Shown one piece after another: positions 56,023 to 64,000 of a stretch of DNA of 64,000 nucleotides (position 1 is the first letter of the stretch; the number at the start of each line of letters is the position of its first letter). The notes under the pieces were generated by a model. It was not told the DNA's origin. It searched no databases and saw nothing but the letters and a program-made list of their open reading frames with translations. Source of the stretch: Manis javanica (Eukaryota > Chordata > Mammalia > Pholidota > Manidae); assembly GCF_040802235.1 (NCBI RefSeq), contig NC_133156.1, positions 111,072,173 through 111,136,172 on the forward strand, written 5' to 3'. Position numbers and translations under genes: made by a program.

Positions 56023-56884
56023 AACTGTCTATTCTGAGAGTTTGTCTTTTCTCCAAAGCCCTTCTCAGTGTTTCATAATTTTGAAAGCTGGATTTATGTA
56101 TGTCTCTGTCTTCTGCTTTAAATCCAGTTCTTCTAAGACATTGAGAACAACTAACTCAACATCCTCTTCACTGAAAACATATTTGTCACCTAGTCCAAGC
56201 AACCTCTGTAACTTTCTTCTTCATAAGGTCCATTTTCCATCCCTGTAATTTATCCTCCTCTCCCAGGACTTTCTTCAAATTAACTCACCTTGAAACATTT
56301 AATTTATGGCTGAATCATGCAGTCATTCATGTATGAAATGTCCATGTCCAAACTGAATATTACAGTCTAATGAGTAAGATTCTTGATCTTCTGAGTTGTT
56401 GTAAGTTCTAGTGCCTCTTGGTGACTACAGTATTTGCTGCCACAAGGTAAACATTTCAATAGAGCTCCTTAGTTAGAATTCAATTTTGCCACAGAGTAAA
56501 GCCAATGCAACTCAAGTCATCAAAGTATATTGCTATCATTGCTTATTTCAGTGTCCAAAAAGGGAAAATAATAATCTCACTGCTAGAACTCTTCAAAGAA
56601 AGTCCATTTGCTATAAGAAAATGGATAAGGAGGAAAGCAAATGAAACAAATGGTTTAAAAATACAAATGAAACACCAGAATCCAGGAGAGAAAATATTGA
56701 TTCAATTCACTTGCTTAACATAACCTTACTTTCACAGAAAAAAAAAAGTGCCTTTAATGGTAGGAAAGTAGTCTCCTACCCATTAAAACAAAACAAAAAT
56801 CACAAAGCTTTATCTTACTTTAAAAGGACCTGAACTTCATTAACAAGTAGTTATTTGAATTTCAAAAAGTTTGCTGAAAGGCCT
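56023..56884. other. AT-rich single-copy sequence
   Basis: No gene, RNA gene or clear repeat. Frames of 68-72 codons are without domains. Confidence 0.4.
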
Positions 56885-57170
56885 AAGAATAGTAGATACT
56901 TCACACATTGTCATGAGGATTAAACAAACCAATTGGGTGCTTAGAAAACACTTGGCAGTTAACCATCACTGAACTCTATGAGAAAGGTACTTTTCTAAAA
57001 CTCCTATATGAATATTATTTCCTTTTTGTAACTAAGGAAATTGAGGCACAGAGTGGTTAGGAAACTAGCACAAGGTCATTCAGCTAGGAAGCAGGCAGAA
57101 TTTCAGGGCTGAACACAGCCTGACTATGGAGCCTGTGCCTCAACTATACTGTCTCTTGTGGCTTATGTGC
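56885..57170. repeat. two adjacent MIR fragments in opposite orientation
   Basis: 56885-56960 reads as a plus-strand MIR 3' part ('gtcatgaggattaaacaa', 'gggtgcttagaaaacacttgg'). 56965-57170 reads as a minus-strand MIR ('gtaactaaggaaattgagg', 'cacagagtggttaggaaac', 'acaaggtcattcagctagg', 'tgactatggagcctgtgcc'). Confidence 0.65.
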
Positions 57171-57470
57171 ACTTGATAAATGTTAAGCTACTATTTCTCC
57201 CCCAGATTTGACTTGCAACTTCCTAACAACACATCTTCCACATGAAGTAAAGTATCAGTGTATGTAAAATTTCCATCACATCAGAAAATCTTAATTACAT
57301 TTTAATTTGTGAAGCTTTTGTTCTAGTTATTATATAAAGGGTTTTCATAAGCAAATTAATACTGTGAAGTGAACACGATAACTTTAACAAAAACTCAACT
57401 TCCTACATTAATCAGCAAGTGATGCTGATAATTATTTAAAAAATCAACTCAACAGAGCAGATATAAAAAT
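57171..57470. other. AT-rich spacer
   Basis: No feature recognised. Confidence 0.4.
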
Positions 57471-57855
57471 AATATTTACTGAGCACTTGCTATCATTTAA
57501 TAAACATTGACTGCCTACCTTGTGTCAGGACTTGTAAGAAAACAGAGGTAAAGCAGTAAACTAGACAAAAAAAATTCCCAGACTTTTCCAACTTGGGGAA
57601 GAGAAATTAATAAGTAAATGCATAGTATATTAGTACATAGTATAGTAATACCTCAGATCAAAAGTACTTATTATATGCTAACGAATACTAAGGAGAAAAC
57701 ATTTTAAAGAGGGTAGACAGGAAATCCTCCCTTCTTGAGAAGGTCACATCTGAGTGAAGACCTGAAGGTGGTCTGAGTTAGTAGTGGGGATGTCTGGGAG
57801 AGGACACTGCAGGCAAAGAAAACAGAAGTACAATGGCCCTGAGGCAGGACTCTCC
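57471..57855 (+). repeat. ancient mammalian-wide repeat (class unresolved)
   Basis: 'actgagcacttgctatcatt', 'aaagcagtaaactagacaaa', 'agaaggtcacatctgagtg', 'aagacctgaaggtggtctg' and 'tggccctgaggcaggac' form an order common in old mammalian LINE-class repeats. It is a longer version of the motif set seen at 3196-3330 and 7656-7800. Confidence 0.5.
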
Positions 57856-58115
57856 TTGGTATTCCATGTTTTAGGTCTTGTGCTAAGTATTAAATGTATT
57901 TTTATTGAGTTTTAAAATAGAGTTCAAAGGCTGCTTGGCTTATGAGGTAGGCATTATATATACCCCAATTTTATATTTGATTATGAGGAAAAATAAAGCA
58001 TAGAGAAGATAAACAAACAGCTTAAAGGCACATTGGCTAATTAAGTGGCAAAGCCAGGACTTTAACCCAGGCTGACTTTAAAGCTATGCACCTAACCAAC
58101 CCAAATAAAACTGCA
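57856..58115 (-). repeat. MIR SINE, minus strand
   Basis: 'gtcttgtgctaagtattaaa', 'atgaggtaggcattatata', 'gaggaaaaataaagcatag', 'aagtggcaaagccaggactt' and 'taacccaggctgacttt' give a long reversed MIR. Confidence 0.75.
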
Positions 58116-61100
58116 TTTCTTTGAAAATATCCTGTAATTGCTGTTTTTATTCATTTTCCTGTCCTTTCAGTCTGTATAATTCAGTCTTTTCAACACACTC
58201 ACCAAAAGAAAAGTTACAATTTTAAGAATCGCTGAGAAGTAAATACATGTCCCTCATATGTGTCCTTCCCAAACACACTACCCCACAAGTTGTGGAGAAA
58301 GGAAATGGTTTCTAGGGTAGATTCTATGTCTGGTTATGACTGCTGGTAAGTTACCCAAGGCCTTCATGATTTTTTCCTGCCAAAATTTGGGTGAGAGAAT
58401 CTATGTTCCCTCCTCACTCCGCCTCCCAGCACGCTCTCTCCCACCCAGTAGAGAGTTCATGAGAGGAACTGAAAAAGAAATGAGAAAGCACTTGGAAATA
58501 TTTAGGAACTAGTATTATACACAAAACCTGATAATCACTCTCTCATTTACACAGTTTGTCTTTCAACCACCACAAAGAAATTTATTATTTTTAAACTGGA
58601 TCAGAATGCAGGCATAGCTCTGTTATCTGTTCTGTTCATGGAGTCTCAAAATGCTGTCAGGGTCACCACAATGTGAGAAGACAGAGGTTTTGTACAAATA
58701 GAAGAACTGGTTTGGGTTTTCTCCTGGTAACTAAGCAGTGACCTGGCTCTTGGGAATTGTGAGTCAGATTACAGCTGCTGTTGATGGTGATAAGAACGAT
58801 AAATACAAGTATCATTATTAGGGACAGGAATGTGGATGGGCAAAGCAAACACATTTGTTTGTGAAAACAAACAAAACACACATTTGCTAAAATTATCCAT
58901 CACTATATTACTACTCTACCACAGCCACTAGTGATTGTTGGGATCCTTTCCCTCACATTTTTCTGTGGAAAACTGTTCCCGAGGGTGCACAAGCAATTGT
59001 GCTTCTCTAAGTAAAAGCAAAGAAGGATATGTGGAAGTCTAATGACAATTCACAAGAGACTGAAATCAGATCATAATCTACACAGATCACCTTTTGGATT
59101 TTCTATCCATCATTAAGAAAACTCCTCTTCTCTGTAGGACTGATGTTATAATGAAAATGTGATCTCTTTTGGAACTCTTAATCTGGCCACATTTCCAAGC
59201 ATCCCTATCCAAAGTGTTTGCACCTTTAAGTGCCATGAACAAACTCACTGGTCCCACTACACTTCACACCACAAGGTTTCCCAGATGATCTTTATATACT
59301 GTGGCAATATAAAGATAACTGGGGCAAGCAGTGACCTTTAGCTAAGAAGACACAATAAGAATAACAATTGAAAGGTCATTAAATATTCATAGTTAAGGGG
59401 TAAATTAAATGAACTAGACTCATTTTTTTCTATTTATCATTTGAAACCTGTTCTTAGAAAATATAACTTGCAAGAGATAGAATGTAGAAATTTAAGAATG
59501 GAATCTTATTTATAAAATGTTAAGTTTCTGCAAGAATATTTTTAACCCTAAAATAGAATCTTTTTCAACCCCCCTAAAATAGGTGTTTCTTTTAAAGAAA
59601 TACCTCAGACGTGAGTTTCTGAGTGAGATCATGGAAGTGAAAACACTTGCACTCTCTGAACCACAGCATATAAAATGATATAAAAGCAAGGTGTAGTCTA
59701 GGACAAAGGACCCTTATGCTGTTCTGTAAGGACACTGAAAACCAGCCCTTGCTCTTCCCAGCTGTGCAACAGAAGAACATCAAAGCAACTGAGTCCAAAG
59801 CAGCTGCCCAAGGGATGCGGTAAAGCTCCCAGGGCTGCTGTCACTTCCCAGAGGAGAGCAGCCATATGGCATGGATTAACCACAAATCCAACTACCAGCA
59901 CCTATGATGAGAAGCTAACTCCTTTTGCTAATTCACACACTGGAATGCTTTCACGAAGATATTTTCAACTTTAAGCCCTACTATCAGAGAAGTACCTCTG
60001 GCAAATGCTCCAGCACACTTAAAATGTGATCTGTAATATCCTATGCTCAATTTCTTTTTCAGAAACATGCCCATTTACTTTGTTGATTTCCAGACTGTGG
60101 TTGGAATACTCTACTTACTACAATATGAAAGTTTGGTTTAATCTTTTCAAATGCCTTGAAAAATGAAAAAAAAAAAAGCCTCTGAACAAAACCAGACCAC
60201 AACAATTAACTTACAAATTCCATGTATGAGACAGAAAAAGAAAATTAGTTCCATTCATTTTTATTTACAGAACCATTTTATTTATGGTTCAGTGATGCAA
60301 AAATACAAAGAAACATTCATCAGTGCTTTTATTGCTTGTGAAATGTTACCTTTAGTAACCTTGGTTCAAGGCCTATGAAAGGGCTTTCTCTTTTAATAAC
60401 CTAATATCAAACCTGATAGTAGTTCAGTAGTGAACAGTGTAATGATTTTTCCTACTGTCCATTGTGTACAAAGCAGGAACCACCACATAATTTGGCACAA
60501 ACTGACACAATGGGCAGTCACTGCTAACAAAGACATGGGATCAGAGTAGCAAGGCCTTGGAAGGCACAAGTGAGGTATGTTGGTACTTGGAAGGTTTTAA
60601 GATTCCTCACCAGGCTATGTATCCATATTAAGCCTAGATGGAAGCAAAGCATAAACTTTAAAATATAAAGGAAGAAGGCGAAAGAAAGAAAAAAGAACTT
60701 TTCAGAAATTTCACTTTATAAGTCTGTATTTTGAAATTCCCAAGTACCTAATATTTGGGGGAGGGGAGGTTCACAGTAACTTAGAAGTATCTTAGATCTT
60801 TTGGGAAATATTATGGAGGAGAAATAATAGGGATTTGGATATACTGGAAAAGCAATTCTTTCCATGAAAATTATATAAAATGACTTAAGCAAATAAGATG
60901 AAAATGTGAGACATCTGAAGTATTTATTAGATTAGTACCACGGTATATCTGCCACAGCTGCAACACCTCAAAAAAAAAAACCACCTTTGATGTGATAGTG
61001 GCTCCTTTAAATGTATTATCTTTTCAAATAATATAGTTGCTATACAGTATTATTCTTTTTTCCAAGCAGTCACTGTAACCAAATACTTCAGAATTTGCCA

Positions 61101-61490
61101 CAAAACAAACTGGTTTGTGTTCCAAAAATACATTTGGAAATCAGTCATTAGAAATTTAGAACAAGTTTTTCTAGAGAAAAACAGTGGTCGATGTCCAAAA
61201 ATCACAATCAGAGATTTTGACATAACTGGTCTCAGGTGTGTGGTCTGTGCACTGGGATTTCCAGAATCCTATTTACAATACATAGGAACTTTCCTAAGCC
61301 ACTATAACATTCTCTCTCCAGGAAAAATTGTTTCAGACTTACCATGGGGAATCTAAGGAATACATCTCTCTTGTCTCTCAAGGGGCCTTAGCAGTCTAGG
61401 TAAACATTTCCTAGCCACAAGACAACTAGTACTGGGGACTGGGAACAAACAGTTATAAAGTAAAAAACAAAAATTGTGCTTCAATAGAAA
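58116..61490. other. AT-rich single-copy sequence, no gene recognised
   Basis: Several 60-79 codon frames occur, none with a known domain. An exon-like segment flanked by splice consensus on the minus strand (61438-61343) has stops in all three frames. I see no RNA gene and no confident repeat over 3.4 kb. Confidence 0.4.
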
Positions 61491-62197
61491 ATTATGCACT
61501 GTCAATAGCACACCAGACCTTATCCCTGTTCATTGCCTTTGAGTTATTTTGCAATTGTAAGTTGCAGGTACAAATAATCACTATTGCAGATTCTGTATTT
61601 GTAAAATTGCCTAGTCACTAAAATTTATTTGTAACCCCCACATCAGTACTCATGTTTCCATGGTCATTCACAACATGCACAGAGTGATTAAAAATTTGAG
61701 TCATCCAACATGTGTGTTCCTAGCTGAGGTCAAGCAAGGTAATGTTCTGCTTTCTTGTTTCAGTTCTCAGACTATAAACAAGTGTCCTTTTCATGGTCTG
61801 TTTATAGCCACGTTTATTGCATTTTTGTGCTGTTGCTTTGTGATTTTGCTTATTATAATGACCCCTAATTTAGGGCTCTCTAGTGTTCCCAAGTGTAAGA
61901 AGGCTGTGACACGCTAAGATATGTGTCAGATAAGCATCGTTTAGGAGTAAGTTATAGTGCTGTTGGCTGTAACTTCAATGTTCACAAACCAATACATAAA
62001 ATAAGGTGTTTCTAAGTAGAAACACACTTTAAAAAAAGCTACATACTGATCAGGTGATAAAATTTTGTCATCAGAGGCTCAGAGGACTCTAACACTGTAT
62101 TTTCCTTAAGAGCAGCATTTCACTATTCACTAATCTAGTATTTGTGATGGCTTTACAGAACTTAACTACCATGAATAGTGAGAGCTGACTGTAATTG
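61491..62197 (+). mobile_element. Tigger-type (pogo-like) transposon relic
   Basis: The interior follows a Tigger family: 'ctaaaatttatttgtaaccc', 'cacaacatgcacagagtg', 'agctgaggtcaagcaagg', 'aagtgtccttttcatggtc', 'gtgctgttgctttgtgattt', a transposase N-terminus fossil, and a 3' half ending 'accatgaatagtgagagctg'. The left end could not be pinned down. It lacks most of the transposase and is non-autonomous. Confidence 0.75.
61860..61995 (+). pseudogene. fossil N-terminus of a Tigger transposase
   Basis: After 'atgacccctaatttag' the frame reads 'LSSVPKCKKAVTR' and then stops. It matches the start of pogo-type transposases (Ser-Ser-Val-Pro-Lys then Lys-Lys-Ala before the CENP-B-like HTH). Further HTH-derived sequence is visible downstream ('agttatagtgctgttggctg') in broken frames. 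Confidence 0.65.
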
Positions 62198-64000
62198 ATA
62201 CATAAGATTTGTTTTGACTGGTGACTCAGCCCTGGAAAAAAAACAGTTTCATCTCCATTTGCAATTCATCTCAACATTCCTTTGCGCTATAGAAATTTCT
62301 ATTTTACTGACTTTTCCTTTGAACTGGCTACAAAATCTGCCTGGCTCCCTTATTTCACGAGTAACATAAATGCTTCAACATATGTTCATTTGTATCTATA
62401 TAAGAGTCATGATTTATTCTTTTTCAGGAAAATTTCTGTTAACAATTTTGGAGGTTCCACTGAGACACCTAATAGATCAAAAACCAAAGCTGGGCAAACT
62501 TCTTCACCAGAAGTGGTACATCTTATTTTAAGCACAGGCATCTTTTCTTGGCTCCAAGAGGTGAATACAGGAGAACTGTGATGAGACTCCATCTTTCAAA
62601 TTTTACTTTTGCTCTCTACTAATTTTGGGAATTGGTTTTAGGGTCTGAGCATTTGACGGTTCTGTTAAACAGATTAATGATTTCAGAGATCTATTCTCTG
62701 TTGGGTGAGAAGAAACAGAACATCTGTGGTCTTTTCTGTCAGTATGTGCTCAAATAAGTGAAGAACTTGTATTCACTGAGAAGAGAGCAACTCTTTAGTA
62801 ATGTCATAATTCTGTGTTTACTATTAACCTATAGCTGAGGTTTTTAGAATTTAGGTCATATGCTCTCTATTTTTGTATGTCTATCTACTTGTATGTTCAT
62901 TCAGAAAGCCCTGTACCTCTTATTATGTGTATGGGAGGTGTTTTTCTATCTCCAGATGGTATTAATGAATTAGATTATAAAATTTCCTTAAAGGCTCTGT
63001 TCTGAGCAGTTTATAGGCAAAAATGAAAACTTACGTAAGTGGAGTATTTCTAACATTCTCAGAAAACAAGGCAACTGAACTTCTAATACTTTTAATGTGC
63101 TAGATTTTATAGAACATTTAATAATTCAAATTTAGGTAATATAGGTAAATCTTTGGCAAACAAGACAAACAATAATTCTGGTTTAATAAAAACAGCTTTC
63201 TTTATCAGTGTTAAATATTATACAAGCATAGATTTTTTACTTTACTTAGGTATGTTCTTTCTATCCTTACATAAGTTTACTGATTAAATAAGTTGGCATT
63301 ACTTCTGTTTAATGTTTTACAGTCCTGAAAAATGTAAATTTCTGTTTATCCAAAATGATTCATTGTTACGACAACTTTAAATAGTAATTACATTTTGTAG
63401 TATGTCACTTTGAAAATTGATTTCTAAGATCTTTGGGTAACTTAAAACCTTTATGATACTAATGGATATTTATAGATACCTAGATCATTTATTTCTAAGA
63501 TACAATACTGAACCATTAATTACTAAGCAAAAATTTAAGTTTATATACTTTTGCTTCTTGTTTTATGGGCTACAGAGAGGCTGGATTTGTTAAGGGACAT
63601 GTTCACTTTTGCCACCTGGAGAAGTGAGAGTATAAAGAATGCACATGGCTGTAGAAAGCTGTGTTACGTGTACTTACAAGTTTTGCTAGCCTACTAAAAT
63701 GCTGATGTGTAATAATTTCAATTATCTATGTCAGTTTTCTCTGTGAAGTAGAATTAACTTTGGTTAAAAGATACAATTAATATACAGAATGAACTCTACT
63801 AAGAGCAATAGTAGCAAAGGGGTATAACTTTGTGTGCAAGGTAATGGATGAGATGTTTTTATTTACAAAGGGAAAAAGAAAATAGTTAGGTCCTAAAGTA
63901 AAATGCTTGTTCTAGAATGAGAAAGAATGGTAAAGACAAAACCTGAATGGATAAAGAAAGAAAGGTGTGTAAGATTTGTAAATACAAAATTGTTTTTGCC
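62198..64000. other. AT-rich single-copy sequence to the end of the window
   Basis: The 99-codon frame 62282-62581 has no recognised domain. No repeat or RNA gene supported. Confidence 0.4.

Noticed and set aside
61343..61438. A 96-bp exon-like segment on the minus strand with 'cccag' acceptor and 'ATG|GTAAGT' donor
   Set aside because: All three frames contain stops, no neighbouring exon was found, and such signals arise by chance in 64 kb. A non-coding exon cannot be excluded.

Overview
This window looks like mammalian nuclear DNA with no functional protein-coding gene. It carries LINE-1 (L1) elements of several ages, ancient mammalian-wide repeats (MIR, L2, MER5, MLT1/MaLR) and Tigger DNA transposons, all families found across placental mammals. 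No young SINE of the Alu, B1, carnivore tRNA-Lys, equine or ruminant type was found. The youngest L1 and its unusual 3' segment resemble sequence I associate from memory with pangolins (Manis). That is an unverified inference; 'placental mammal, probably laurasiatherian' is the safer statement.

Layout. 1-9.4 kb is mostly single-copy, moderately GC-rich sequence with old repeats, one probable minus-strand ERV LTR (about 4.9-5.75 kb) and a small mosaic insertion at 3940-4123 built from two sequences found elsewhere in the window. 9.4-17 kb holds a 5'-truncated L1 3' end and then a nearly full-length, decayed minus-strand L1 inserted into an older L1. 18.0-20.6 kb is a Tigger1-like transposon with a dead transposase, itself interrupted by a short L1 with perfect target-site duplications. 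20.8-24.1 kb is a minus-strand L1 with an inverted 5' end. 24.1-30.0 kb starts with an L2 and is otherwise mostly single-copy, including a TAAT-rich stretch that could be a conserved regulatory element. 30.0-32.0 kb is another truncated L1.

The main object is an 8.1 kb insertion at 36180-44289, minus strand, bounded by a 10-bp target-site duplication. It is a young full-length L1 (5'UTR with partial tandem monomers, ORF1, ORF2 broken by three one-base indels and a stop). It does not end at its own poly(A) near 38.05 kb. It continues through a 140-bp unknown segment and a second A-run into about 1.65 kb that looks like the 3' end of an endogenous retrovirus (env-like remnant, polypurine tract, U3-R, AATAAA, poly(A)).

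44.3-53.6 kb is dense old repeat: MLT1 LTRs, an old L1 with a MIR in it, a 3'-truncated L1, a MaLR internal region with its 3' LTR, and L1M-like 3'UTR remnants. 53.6-64 kb is AT-rich, mostly single-copy DNA with MIR, MER5 and a second Tigger-type relic. No tRNA, rRNA, CRISPR array or bacterial-type feature was seen. The open reading frames are fossils of transposons, antisense shadows of L1 ORFs, or chance frames.
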